NCBI RefSeq assembly: GCF_000024125.1
Contig: NC_013222.1
Coordinates: 1,404,501 to 1,468,500 of the forward strand
Direction: 5' to 3'
DNA length: 64,000 nucleotides
DNA from: Robiginitalea biformata HTCC2501
GTDB taxonomy: Bacteria > Bacteroidota > Bacteroidia > Flavobacteriales > Flavobacteriaceae
The translations under genes were made by a program, and so were the position numbers. The notes beneath the pieces were generated by a model. The model did no database searches. It was not told where the DNA came from and saw only the letters and a list, made by a program, of their open reading frames with translations. Of the stretch, positions 16,194 through 24,915 are shown piece after piece (within the stretch, counting starts at the first letter, position 1; each line of letters starts with the position of its first letter).

Positions 16194-17207
16194 ATGGAAT
16201 GCCCGCGAATTCCGGCGAACGGCCAACAGCTGCTGGCCGGGGCGCTTGCCGTACTCCTGCTGCTGGCGCTGGCTTCCTGCGGAGCCGGACGGAAAGTGGC
16301 ATGCGGGCCGGAAAACTACCGCGAATTCAGCGATTCCGTTGCCATGCAACGTATTGTGGGATTCCTTGCTTCGGATGCCCTGGGGGGGCGGGATACCGGA
16401 TCCGAAGGGTTGGAACAGGCGGCCACTTACCTGGAGGGCAGGCTCAAAGATTTTGGAATCCAGCCTTATTTTGACGCCTACCGGGACACCCTGACGAACA
16501 TCGAAGACACCGGATACAATATTGTAGGCTATTTGCAGGGCTCGGAACCCGGGCTTTCCGGGGAATATGTGCTGATCGGGGCCCATTACGACCATATTGG
16601 CCGGGTAGCCCCCCGGGAAGGGGACAGCATTGCCAACGGGGCAAACGACAATGCCACGGGTACGGCCATGGTGTTGGAGCTGGCCCGATTTTTTGCCCGC
16701 TGTAAACCGCCGGCGCGCAGCCTGGTTTTTGCTTTTTTCTCCGCGGAGGAACGCGGCCTGATGGGAAGCGCCCACCTGGCGAAAAGGCTTAAGGCACAGG
16801 GCGCCGATTTATACGCCATGCTCAACTTTGAAATGACCGGCGTCCCCATGGCCGGGAAGGACTACCGGGTCTACCTCACCGGGTATGAAAGGAGTAACCT
16901 GGCAGAGGTGGCCAACGAGCTGGCCGGCTCCAAATTGGTGGGGTTGTTGCCCCAGGCCCAGGAGTTCAATTTGTTCCAGCGGTCGGATAACCTGCCGTTC
17001 TATCAGGAATTCCAGGTGCCGGCCCATACCTTCTCCACATTTGACTTTACGAACTTTGATTATTACCACCTTCCGGGCGATGAGCCGTCGGGCATGGACT
17101 TTGGCCATATGGCAGAGTTGCTGAACGATTTGATCCCCGTGGTAAAAGGTATTGCCGACTCTCCTCCCGCAACCCTGAAAATGTATCCATGGCCCGAATC
17201 GCAGTAA
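16194..17207 (+). CDS. M28-family zinc peptidase lipoprotein
   Basis: A 337-residue lipoprotein (lipobox LASC, Cys29) of the M28 aminopeptidase fold. Metal-site motifs are GAHYDHIG (His about 131), GANDNATGTA, and SAEERGLMGS with the catalytic Glu pair; the NFEMTG segment supplies the next acidic ligand. It should trim peptides at the cell envelope. The start codon immediately follows the pdhC stop, and its end overlaps the next SDR gene by 19 bp, so all of pdhA to the SDR is probably one transcript. Substrate is unknown. Confidence 0.88.
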   Translation: MECPRIPANGQQLLAGALAVLLLLALASCGAGRKVACGPENYREFSDSVAMQRIVGFLASDALGGRDTGSEGLEQAATYLEGRLKDFGIQPYFDAYRDTLTNIEDTGYNIVGYLQGSEPGLSGEYVLIGAHYDHIGRVAPREGDSIANGANDNATGTAMVLELARFFARCKPPARSLVFAFFSAEERGLMGSAHLAKRLKAQGADLYAMLNFEMTGVPMAGKDYRVYLTGYERSNLAEVANELAGSKLVGLLPQAQEFNLFQRSDNLPFYQEFQVPAHTFSTFDFTNFDYYHLPGDEPSGMDFGHMAELLNDLIPVVKGIADSPPATLKMYPWPESQ

Positions 17208-17869
17208 CCGGAACAAGTCGCGGGATCGGGTATGAACTCGTAAAGTACTGGGCCGGCCAAGGGCACCAGGTCCTTGCGCTATCCCGCAATGAGGCCCCGG
17301 TGCTGGACCTCGGATTGCCGGGGGTTACGGCACTTCCCTTTGATATCACGGATGAAAAGGCCTGCGACCGGGTGCGCGACTGGATTGGGGAAAACTGGAC
17401 CCGTGCGGACATCCTGGTCCACAATGCGGGCAGTCTGGTCAACAAGCCATTCGGGCAAACCGGTACCGCCGATTTCGAAATGGTATACCGGGTTAATGTT
17501 TTTGGCGTAGCGGCACTTACCCGGTCCCTGCTGCCGGTGCTGGAGCCCTCCGGGCACGTGCTGGCGATCAGTTCCATGGGGGGGATACAGGGCAGTGCAA
17601 AATTTCCCGGCCTGGCAGCCTACAGTTCCAGCAAGGGTGCGGTGATAACCCTCACCGAGTTGTTGGCCGAGGAGTACAAAGAAACCGGGCCCGCCTTCAA
17701 TGCCCTGGCCCTGGGTGCCGTCCAGACCGAGATGCTCGAAGCGGCTTTTCCCGGATACCAGGCTCCGGTATCTGCCGCCGAAATGGCGAAGTATATCGGG
17801 GATTTTGCCCTGACGGGCCATCATTACTACAACGGGAAGGTGCTCCAGGTCAGCAAGACTACCCCGTAG
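17189..17869 (+). CDS. Short-chain dehydrogenase/reductase
   Basis: A 226-residue classical SDR with the cofactor motif TGTSRGIG (8-15), NAG in HNAGSL, the catalytic Ser in ISSMGG and the Tyr-Lys pair in AYSSSKGA. The cofactor is NAD(H) or NADP(H); the substrate cannot be told. The gene starts inside the end of the M28 peptidase gene (19-bp overlap) and ends 11 bp into the convergent lipoprotein gene, so both 3' ends are shared. Confidence 0.87.
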   Translation: MARIAVTGTSRGIGYELVKYWAGQGHQVLALSRNEAPVLDLGLPGVTALPFDITDEKACDRVRDWIGENWTRADILVHNAGSLVNKPFGQTGTADFEMVYRVNVFGVAALTRSLLPVLEPSGHVLAISSMGGIQGSAKFPGLAAYSSSKGAVITLTELLAEEYKETGPAFNALALGAVQTEMLEAAFPGYQAPVSAAEMAKYIGDFALTGHHYYNGKVLQVSKTTP

Positions 17870-18275
17870 GGTCGGCTACTTTGATGAATTTATACACGCA
17901 GGGCTCGATACACGGATAGTAAAAGATCAGGTTTCCCTCTTCCAACCGGCCCTGAATGCCGTTGACAACACTCTCACTACAGGCAATCAGGATTTCACTT
18001 ACGGCAATGCGCGTGAAGGAACCCGTGAGGCGTTCTCCTTCTTCGAAGACCCGGCAGACGTGGAAATTGGCTTCGAAGGAATTATCCGAATTGAGGGTGA
18101 TTTGGAAGCCGGCGTCGCTCGGTTCAAATTCTCCGCTGCCGTCCCCCGGGTCGAATAAGACCTCGGTGAGCAACCAGGTGCCTTCCAGTTGGTTGGGCGT
18201 TACCCGATCGTCCCGGTCATTCTGGCAAGCCAGGAGCAGCAGGGCTACAGGCAACAATAGTATCAGCTTTTTCAT
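17859..18275 (-). CDS. Small lipocalin-like lipoprotein
   Basis: A 138-residue lipoprotein (LLLLAC, Cys17). The residues after the Cys are Gln-Asn-Asp-Arg-Asp-Asp, an acidic stretch resembling surface-export signals of flavobacterial lipoproteins. The body has the pattern LEGTWLLTEV, FQITLNSDNSF and LTGSFTRI typical of lipocalin-like domains, with four Cys that may pair (HVC, IAC, YPC, EPC). An ATG at 18281 would add two residues. It overlaps the 3' end of the SDR gene on the other strand. No function is known to me. Confidence 0.7.
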   Translation of the reverse strand: MKKLILLLPVALLLLACQNDRDDRVTPNQLEGTWLLTEVLFDPGDGSGEFEPSDAGFQITLNSDNSFEANFHVCRVFEEGERLTGSFTRIAVSEILIACSESVVNGIQGRLEEGNLIFYYPCIEPCVYKFIKVADPTG

Positions 18276-18358
18276 ATCCATAAGATACGGGAATACCGGA
18301 TGGGTTGGCCGGTAATACGGAAAATTTTTATAGCCTGCCTGCTGCCCCATTAAAATAC

Positions 18359-18366
18359 TACATTTG
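18359..18366 (+). promoter_or_regulatory. -7 element before the SprT-like gene
   Basis: Perfect TACATTTG ending five bases before the ATG at 18372. No TTTG at 19 bases upstream. If used, the transcript would start at or just inside the start codon. Confidence 0.4.
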
Positions 18367-18371
18367 TAGCC

Positions 18372-18977
18372 ATGGACGACGTGTTGAAGCGATACCTGCC
18401 GGAACGAAGCGTGGCACCGTGTCTGGCCCTGATCCGCACCAACGGGGTGCACCTGAAAATCGTCAGCAGGAGGCACACGCGCCACGGCGACTACCGGCCG
18501 CTGCCAGGGGGGGGACACCAGATCACCGTAAACGCTTCCCAAAATCCCTATCGGTTCCTGTTGACCCTTATCCACGAGATTGCCCATTTAATTGCCTTTG
18601 AACGCTTCGGCAGGCAGATCAAACCCCATGGGTCTGAGTGGAAGGCCACCTTCCGGGACCTGATGCTGCCGTTCCTGCGGCCGGATATCTTCCCGGAACG
18701 CCTCCTGCCGTATCTCGCCCGTCACTTTAAAAACCCGAAGGCCAGCAGCAGTACGGATTCCGCCCTGGCCCTGGCCCTGAAATCCTACGACCCGGATGCG
18801 GAAGAGCAACAATATGTTTACCAATTGCCGGAAGGGGCCGTTTTCCGCCTCTATAACGGCAAGGTATTTCGCAAGGGGCCGAGACAAATTAAGCGATACC
18901 GTTGCATGGAGGTTGCCACCGGAAAATTGTATCTTTTCCAGCCGCATGCAGAAGTTGAATTAGTAAGCGAAGCCTGA
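18372..18977 (+). CDS. SprT-like zinc metalloprotease-fold protein
   Basis: A 201-residue protein with HEIAH at 68-72, preceded by a helix (YRFLLTLIHEIAHLIAF) and followed by KPHGSEW, which supplies the probable third ligand. This is the SprT/Spartan-like arrangement. The C-terminal third is beta-rich and carries YRCMEVATGKLY but lacks the usual four-Cys zinc ribbon. Bacterial SprT-like proteins have no settled function; eukaryotic Spartan degrades DNA-protein crosslinks. manC starts directly after its stop codon, so the two share a message. Confidence 0.8.
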   Translation: MDDVLKRYLPERSVAPCLALIRTNGVHLKIVSRRHTRHGDYRPLPGGGHQITVNASQNPYRFLLTLIHEIAHLIAFERFGRQIKPHGSEWKATFRDLMLPFLRPDIFPERLLPYLARHFKNPKASSSTDSALALALKSYDPDAEEQQYVYQLPEGAVFRLYNGKVFRKGPRQIKRYRCMEVATGKLYLFQPHAEVELVSEA

Positions 18978-20066
18978 ATGAACTCATCCAACTATTACGC
19001 CGTACTGATGGCCGGGGGCGTCGGCTCCCGGTTCTGGCCGGTAAGTACCCGGCAATTCCCCAAACAATTCCACGATATGCTGGGTACCGGGCAATCCCTC
19101 CTGCAACGGACGTTTTCCCGACTTGCCAGGTTTATCCCGGAAGAGCAAATATTGATTCTGACCAACACCCGATACAACGACCTGGTATTGGAGCAATTGC
19201 CCGGACTCTCCCCGGAGCAGATCATCGGGGAGCCCGCCATGAGGAACACGGCGCCCTGTATCCTGTACGCCGCCATGAAAATCCGTAAAATGAACCCGGA
19301 GGCCCTGATGCTTGTGGCGCCCAGCGACCACTGGATTGAGGACGAAGCGGCATTTGAACGGGACGTAACCGCTTGCTTTTCTCAGTGTGCTGACCACCAG
19401 ACGCTGTGTACCCTGGGTATTCAGCCCACTTTTCCAAATACCGGTTTTGGCTATATCGAATTCGATGCCGGGGGGAATGCCCCCAGGGAGCTGCGGGACG
19501 TGGTGCAGTTTCGGGAGAAACCGGATTACCAAACGGCAAAAGGGTTCCTGCAGCAGGGCAACTTCCTGTGGAACGCCGGGATATTTGCCTGGAGTGCAAA
19601 AGGGATCCTGGAAGCTTTCAGGCACTACCAACCGGGGCTTTTTGAGTTGTTTGAAAAGGGGTTGGAAAGCTTCAATACGGAGGGGGAATCAGAATTTATC
19701 GAACGCTATTACCCGACGGCGGAAAATATTTCCATCGACTACGCCATTATGGAGCGCTCGGATTCCGTAAAAGTGTTGCCGGCGAGTTTCGACTGGAACG
19801 ATTTGGGGACCTGGGGCTCGCTTTACGATAAAATGGAAAAGGACCGGCAGGATAATGCGGTGGCACAGGGACGGGTGCTTTCCCGGGACAGTTCGGGCAA
19901 TATGGTCCGCCTGCCCGGGGAGAAGGTGGCCGTGCTGGAAGGGTTGAAGGATTATATCGTTATCGATAAACCGGAAGTACTGATGATTATCCCCAGGGAC
20001 CGGGAGCAGGAAATTAAACAATGGGTTGCCGAAGTGGGAGACACCTTCGGCGATGAATATATCTAG
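18978..20066 (+). CDS. manC: Mannose-1-phosphate guanylyltransferase
   Basis: Makes GDP-mannose from GTP and mannose 1-phosphate for envelope or exopolysaccharide sugars. The 362-residue nucleotidyltransferase has the pyrophosphorylase signature AGGVGSRFWPVSTRQFPKQF (about 12-31), APSDHWI, GYIEFD, FREKPD and WNAGIFAWSA. It lacks the C-terminal isomerase domain, so it is the monofunctional GMP type. The ATG abuts the stop of the SprT-like gene. Confidence 0.9.
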   Translation: MNSSNYYAVLMAGGVGSRFWPVSTRQFPKQFHDMLGTGQSLLQRTFSRLARFIPEEQILILTNTRYNDLVLEQLPGLSPEQIIGEPAMRNTAPCILYAAMKIRKMNPEALMLVAPSDHWIEDEAAFERDVTACFSQCADHQTLCTLGIQPTFPNTGFGYIEFDAGGNAPRELRDVVQFREKPDYQTAKGFLQQGNFLWNAGIFAWSAKGILEAFRHYQPGLFELFEKGLESFNTEGESEFIERYYPTAENISIDYAIMERSDSVKVLPASFDWNDLGTWGSLYDKMEKDRQDNAVAQGRVLSRDSSGNMVRLPGEKVAVLEGLKDYIVIDKPEVLMIIPRDREQEIKQWVAEVGDTFGDEYI

Positions 20067-20071
20067 CATTC

Positions 20072-21535
20072 ATGAAGGAAAATTTAAACCAGGATCACAT
20101 TTCCCCCACCCAGGACCCGGACAGCGGGGAGGAGGTTAAGAAAGATTTTCAGGGGCTGGTGGGCAGCGTCCGCAAGTTCCTGACCGAATTGCTCAACATC
20201 CGGCGGAACACCGACCAGGACGCTGCCAGGGAGGCGATCGTGGCGGATATTTCCTTTAAGGGGCACACCGCCTGGATCCTGGTGTGTTCCATTTTTATCG
20301 CATCGGTGGGCCTGAATGCAAATTCCACCGCCGTGGTAATCGGGGCGATGCTTATTTCCCCGCTGATGGGCCCCATCCTCGGCATCGGGATGTCCCTTGC
20401 GATCAACGATATCGATACGCTCCGGCGTTCCCTGAAGAATTTTGCCGTCATGGTCGTGCTCAGCGTGTTGACGGCTTACCTGTTTTTTGAATTCTTCCCG
20501 CTCCGGGACGAGTCGTCCGAGTTGCTCGCGCGGACCGAGCCGGATATCCGGGATGTACTCATCGCGTTCTTCGGCGGTCTGGCCCTGGTGATTGCCCGGG
20601 CCAAGAAAGGGACCATTGCGAGCGTGATCTTCGGGGTCGCCATCGCCACAGCGCTGATGCCGCCCTTGTGTACCGTAGGGTTTGGCCTGGCCATCGGCAA
20701 CTGGGACTACGCGGCAGGGGCCATGTACCTCTTTACGATCAACACGATATTTATCGCGTTGGCCACCTTCCTGATCCTGAAGATCCTCCGGTTCCCCATG
20801 GTGCGCTACGCCAATTCAAAGAAGCGCCGCTTTATTGCCCGGATGGCCTCCCTGATTGCGATCCTGGTCATGGTGCCGGCGGGGTATACCTTCTACAAGG
20901 TGTTCCAGGAGTCTCGGTTCCGCGGGCAGGCCCGGGAATTTATCAGCGAGACCATTGGCATCTACCAGTTCCCGGGCAATGGGCGCTATATGGAAAACCT
21001 CACCCAGATTGAATACCGGGAAGACGGTACTTCGGTGATTGAGCTGGTTTGCATGGGGGATGACGTGATCCCGGAAAATGTGATACAGACCTGGCGTGCC
21101 CGGAAGAACAGCTACGCAAAACTCGCCGATGCGGAACTCAAGATTGTCCAGGGCGGACGTGACGACGGGGAGGAAAAATTCCGCTATGTCAACGAGCTCT
21201 ATGAAGCCAAAAAGGCGGAACTACTGAACAAGGATGAACGCATCCGGCTGCTCGAGGAGGAGCTCACCAGTATGCGGAGCCTGGCCGACGGCATGGTGCC
21301 CTTCGGGGAGATATCCGCCGAGGCCCGGGCCAGTTACGAAAACCTCGTCGGGTTGGGGTTTGCCTATACGCTGCAAACCGATTTCAACAAGACGGATACC
21401 ATCCCGCTTTTTGAGGCCCGGTGGCGGGAAGATATTCCGCAGGCGGTGCGGCAGGAAGACCAGAGGCGCCTTTCCAACTGGCTCCGGACGCGGCTGAAAA
21501 ACCAGAAGATCCAGGTGCGGGAGGCCGGGAGCTGA
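20072..21535 (+). CDS. DUF389 family membrane protein
   Basis: A 487-residue inner-membrane protein. A cytosolic N-terminus is followed by about six membrane segments between residues 60 and 290. The core motifs include NSTAVVIGAMLISPLMGPILGIGMSLAINDI, a repeat-like ARAKKGTIASVIFGVAIATALMPPLCTVGFGLAIG, and a segment ending LKILRFP, all of which I associate with DUF389. A long cytosolic or periplasmic tail (about 300-487) contains a coiled-coil-prone stretch (LNKDERIRLLEEELTSM). Its function is unknown to me. The start is five bases after the manC stop, but any functional link is only positional. Confidence 0.8.
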   Translation: MKENLNQDHISPTQDPDSGEEVKKDFQGLVGSVRKFLTELLNIRRNTDQDAAREAIVADISFKGHTAWILVCSIFIASVGLNANSTAVVIGAMLISPLMGPILGIGMSLAINDIDTLRRSLKNFAVMVVLSVLTAYLFFEFFPLRDESSELLARTEPDIRDVLIAFFGGLALVIARAKKGTIASVIFGVAIATALMPPLCTVGFGLAIGNWDYAAGAMYLFTINTIFIALATFLILKILRFPMVRYANSKKRRFIARMASLIAILVMVPAGYTFYKVFQESRFRGQAREFISETIGIYQFPGNGRYMENLTQIEYREDGTSVIELVCMGDDVIPENVIQTWRARKNSYAKLADAELKIVQGGRDDGEEKFRYVNELYEAKKAELLNKDERIRLLEEELTSMRSLADGMVPFGEISAEARASYENLVGLGFAYTLQTDFNKTDTIPLFEARWREDIPQAVRQEDQRRLSNWLRTRLKNQKIQVREAGS

Positions 21536-21570
21536 GACCCGGGTTTTGGTAGTTGTGGTCAGGTTGGTTG

Positions 21571-21600
21571 CGGCTGTGGCTGTGCCAGCTGTGGCTGTGC
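21571..21600. repeat. 15-bp direct repeat, two copies
   Basis: The unit C(G/A)GCTGTGGCTGTGC is repeated at 21571-21585 and 21586-21600, in a G/T-rich spacer between two convergent stop codons. Confidence 0.7.
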
Positions 21601-21613
21601 GGTCCGGGGCGTA

Positions 21614-22381
21614 TTAGTTTTTACCCTCCAGATACATCTGGCGCACCTTCTTGAAGAGTTCCGAGGAATAGACAAAATTGGTGACGGCCTCATTGTCCGT
21701 GCGGAAGATTTCCTTTTTGGTCCCTTCCCATTCTTTGATCCCGTTTTTCAAAAAGATGATTTTTTCCCCGATTTCCATGACGGAATTCATGTCGTGGGTA
21801 TTGATCACCGTGGTGATGTTGTATTCCTCGGTGATTTCCTGGATCAGGTTGTCGATAAGCATGGCCGTTTTCGGGTCGAGTCCGGAATTCGGCTCGTCGC
21901 AAAACAGGTACTTCGGGTTCATGACGATGGCGCGGGCGATGGCGACGCGTTTCTGCATTCCCCCGGAAATTTCCGCAGGGTACTTTTTGTGGGCATCCAC
22001 CAGGTTCACCCGATGGAGCACGAAATCCACCCGCTCCTGCATTTCCGCCCGGGACTGTTTGGTAAACATATCCAGGGGGAACATCACATTCCCCTCCACT
22101 GTCATGGAGTCGAAAAGGGCGCTGCCCTGGAAGACCATCCCCATTTCCTGCCGCAGGTCCCGACGGACCTCCCGCGTCATTTCCGAATAGGCCTTGCCCT
22201 CGTACAGGATATTGCCCGCCGTCGGGGTTAGCAAGCCGAGGAGGCACTTCATGAATACGGTTTTCCCCGAGCCGCTTTGGCCGATAATCAGGTTGGTCTT
22301 CCCCTTCTCGAAGGTGGTGGAGATTCCCTTGAGGACTTCGGTGTCGCCGAACGACTTTCGCAGGTTTTCTACTTCTATCAT
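21614..22381 (-). CDS. ABC transporter ATP-binding protein, MlaF-like
   Basis: A 255-residue ATPase with Walker A GQSGSGKT (34-41), signature SGGMQKR (139-145) and Walker B YLFCDEP (158-164). The pairing with an MlaE-type permease identifies it as the ATPase of a phospholipid/lipid ABC transporter. Its start overlaps the permease stop (ATGA at 22378-22381), so it is translated from the same message. The longer minus-strand frame to 22648 lies inside the permease gene and is not coding. Confidence 0.9.
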   Translation of the reverse strand: MIEVENLRKSFGDTEVLKGISTTFEKGKTNLIIGQSGSGKTVFMKCLLGLLTPTAGNILYEGKAYSEMTREVRRDLRQEMGMVFQGSALFDSMTVEGNVMFPLDMFTKQSRAEMQERVDFVLHRVNLVDAHKKYPAEISGGMQKRVAIARAIVMNPKYLFCDEPNSGLDPKTAMLIDNLIQEITEEYNITTVINTHDMNSVMEIGEKIIFLKNGIKEWEGTKKEIFRTDNEAVTNFVYSSELFKKVRQMYLEGKN

Positions 22382-23118
22382 CAGCCGAGCAGCAATTGTG
22401 TTAGGATATAATTCATGACGATGATCACCACGCTGGTCCACACAAAGGAGACCGTGGAGGCCTTGCCGACTTCCAGGGCGCCCCCCTTCATATAGAAGCC
22501 GTGGTAGGAAGGGACCGTGGCAATGATAAAGGCAAACACCACCGATTTGATAAACGAATACATCACGTGGAACGGGATGAAATCCAGTTGCAGGCCCTCG
22601 ATAAAGTCGGCACTCGAACTGAAACCGCCGAACACCCCGGCTATCCAACCCCCCAGAATTCCCACATACATGGCAATTGCCACCACAAACGGGTAGAGCA
22701 ACATGGCGATGATCTTCGGGAATACCAGGTAATTAAGCGCATTGACCCCCATGACTTCGAGGGCGTCGATCTGTTCCGTTACCCGCATGGTGCCGATGCT
22801 CGAGGTAATATACGAGCCCACTTTTCCGGCCATGATAATGGAGGTGAATGTGGGGGCGAACTCCAGGATCACCGATTGGCGGGTGGCAAAACCAATCAGG
22901 TTCTTGGGTATCAACGGGTTGCTGATATTCAAAGCGGTCTGTATCGCTACAACCCCCCCGATAAAGAAGGAAATAAAGATGATGATGCCCATGGACCCGT
23001 AGATCAGTTCATCGATTTCCTTGAGGATCAGGGATCGCATGATTGGCCACTTGGTGGGCTTTTTGAAAGTTTCGACAATCATGATTGCGTAACTCCCTAT
23101 AGATGCCAGGTAGTTCAT
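22381..23118 (-). CDS. MlaE-type ABC transporter permease
   Basis: A 245-residue inner-membrane permease with the MlaE landmarks: an amphipathic N-terminus, IYGSMGIIIFISFFIGGVVAIQTAL, the FAPTFTSIIMAGKVGSYITSSIGTMRVTEQIDALEVMGVN motif, and four further hydrophobic stretches. With the MlaF-like ATPase it should move lipids between the membranes. An MCE-domain (MlaD-like) substrate carrier is usually part of the complex and is not in the window. The start at 23118 (MNYLASIG) is preferred over 23160, which would add an unlikely charged lead. Confidence 0.9.
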   Translation of the reverse strand: MNYLASIGSYAIMIVETFKKPTKWPIMRSLILKEIDELIYGSMGIIIFISFFIGGVVAIQTALNISNPLIPKNLIGFATRQSVILEFAPTFTSIIMAGKVGSYITSSIGTMRVTEQIDALEVMGVNALNYLVFPKIIAMLLYPFVVAIAMYVGILGGWIAGVFGGFSSSADFIEGLQLDFIPFHVMYSFIKSVVFAFIIATVPSYHGFYMKGGALEVGKASTVSFVWTSVVIIVMNYILTQLLLG

Positions 23119-23203
23119 AGGTCGCGCCGGGCTTAGGTTCGTAAAAATAACAATATTCACATTGATTTAAATCCAGTTCCGGGGGATAAACAGGACGAAT
23201 CCC

Positions 23204-23211
23204 TATTTTTG
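23204..23211 (+). promoter_or_regulatory. -7 element before the pafA-like gene
   Basis: Perfect TATTTTTG, 18 bases before the ATG at 23230. No matching -33 element at the standard distance. Confidence 0.35.
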
Positions 23212-23229
23212 ATACCAAAATCAACTCCC

Positions 23230-24915
23230 ATGACGCGAAATCCGATCATAAGGCACTGGCTGACGACAATCGCCCTGCTGGCCCCCATTGTACTCCTCAC
23301 CGCCCAGGTCTCTATCCGGGAACGACGCGGGGATTCCCGGGCCGAGGTGTTTGAGCGCCCCCCGAAACTCATTGTCGGCATCGTGGTAGACCAGATGCGC
23401 TTCGATTACCTGTCCCGGTTCTGGAACCACTACGGGGAAGGCGGTTTCAGGCGGCTGGCCGGCGATGGCTTCCTCTGCCGGAACCACCATTTCAACTATG
23501 CCCCTACCAGCACGGGCCCCGGCCATGCCTCTGTATATACGGGTACGACCCCCGCGGTCCATGGGATTATCGGCAATAGCTGGTTCGACAAAGTGACCGG
23601 GGAAAATGTCTACTGCGCCGGGGACGACCAGGTGGAATCCGTGGGGACCACCAGTGACGCCGGGAAGATGTCTCCCCACCGCCTGATGGTAACCACCATT
23701 ACCGACCAGCTGAGGCTCCACCATCAAATGCGATCCAAGGTGATAGCCGTTGCCCTGAAAGACCGGGGCGCTGCCCTGCCGGGCGGCTTTACCGCGAACG
23801 CGGCCTATTGGTTTGAAGGGGGGGCTGCAGGTAACTGGATCAGCAGCTCGTATTATATGGAAACGCTGCCGGAATGGGTCCGCGCCTTCAATGCGTCGGA
23901 CGCCGCTGAAAAGTATAAGCGGATTTGGGAACCGGCCAAACCCCTGAACACCTATGCCGAGAGCGGCCTGGACAACGTGGTGTACGAAAGTGCGTTTAAC
24001 GGGCAGGCGGCCCCGGTTTTCCCCTACGACCTGCCGGCTCTCTGGGAGGACAACGGGCAATTCGGCCTCCTGCGGGTAACGCCCTTCGGCAACAGCCTCA
24101 CCCTGGATTTTGCCCTGGCTGCCCTGGAGGCGGAAGGGCTCGGGGACGACCTGATCACCGACTTTTTAGCCATCAGCTTTTCGAGTACCGACTACGTGGG
24201 CCATAAATTCGGCGTGGATTCCAAGGAAGTCCAGGACACCTATATCCGGCTCGACCAGGACCTGGAACGGATGCTGGATGCCCTGGATAAAAAGGTGGGC
24301 GAAGGGGAGTATACGGTATTTCTGACCGCCGACCACGGGGCGGTGCAGGTACCGGCCTTCCTGGCCGACCAGCGGGTGCGTGCGGGATATCCCGACTCCG
24401 GTGAAATGCACCGGCGTTTCGGGGAATTCCTGCAATACACCTACGGCACCACGGACATTGTCCGCGCCACTTCGAATTCCCAGATATTCCTGGACCACGA
24501 TGTGCTCCGCAACCTGGAATTGGAACCCGCCCAGGTACAGGCGCAGATGGCCGGGGAGCTCCTGGGATACGACGGGATCAACCGGGTCTATACGGCCACC
24601 CAGATGCAGGGTTCAACATACCAGGACGGAATTCCGGCCATCCTGCAACAGGGGTACAACCAGAAACGCTCCGGAGACTTGTTGCTGGTTTATGACCCGG
24701 GCTTTGCCGAGTATTCCCGGACGGGATCTACCCACGGCACAGTGCACAATTACGATACGCATATCCCGCTGATTTTCTATGGGCACGGCGTGCGGCCCGG
24801 CCAGTCGTTCCGCAGGACGGAAATCCCGGATATCGCGCCAACGTTGGCGGCCATGTTGGGGATTGCATTTCCAAATGGCACCACGGGGGAACCTATTGTG
24901 GAAATCCTACGATAG
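23230..24915 (+). CDS. PafA-type alkaline phosphatase
   Basis: A 561-residue secreted phosphatase of the alkaline phosphatase superfamily. A signal peptide ends near LLTAQ (residue 26). Metal ligands and nucleophile appear in order: VVDQMRFDY, PTSTGPGH (92-99, Thr nucleophile), STDYVGHKFG, TADHGA and GSTHGTVHNYDTHIPLIFYG. The Thr nucleophile and the TDYVGH spacing fit the PafA group, known in Elizabethkingia and Bacteroidota as phosphate-insensitive phosphomonoesterases; a phosphodiesterase of the same superfamily is the main alternative. It should release phosphate from organic esters in the periplasm. A TTG at 23209 is an unlikely alternative start. The 3' end overlaps the convergent glycosyltransferase gene by 9 bp. 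Confidence 0.85.
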   Translation: MTRNPIIRHWLTTIALLAPIVLLTAQVSIRERRGDSRAEVFERPPKLIVGIVVDQMRFDYLSRFWNHYGEGGFRRLAGDGFLCRNHHFNYAPTSTGPGHASVYTGTTPAVHGIIGNSWFDKVTGENVYCAGDDQVESVGTTSDAGKMSPHRLMVTTITDQLRLHHQMRSKVIAVALKDRGAALPGGFTANAAYWFEGGAAGNWISSSYYMETLPEWVRAFNASDAAEKYKRIWEPAKPLNTYAESGLDNVVYESAFNGQAAPVFPYDLPALWEDNGQFGLLRVTPFGNSLTLDFALAALEAEGLGDDLITDFLAISFSSTDYVGHKFGVDSKEVQDTYIRLDQDLERMLDALDKKVGEGEYTVFLTADHGAVQVPAFLADQRVRAGYPDSGEMHRRFGEFLQYTYGTTDIVRATSNSQIFLDHDVLRNLELEPAQVQAQMAGELLGYDGINRVYTATQMQGSTYQDGIPAILQQGYNQKRSGDLLLVYDPGFAEYSRTGSTHGTVHNYDTHIPLIFYGHGVRPGQSFRRTEIPDIAPTLAAMLGIAFPNGTTGEPIVEILR

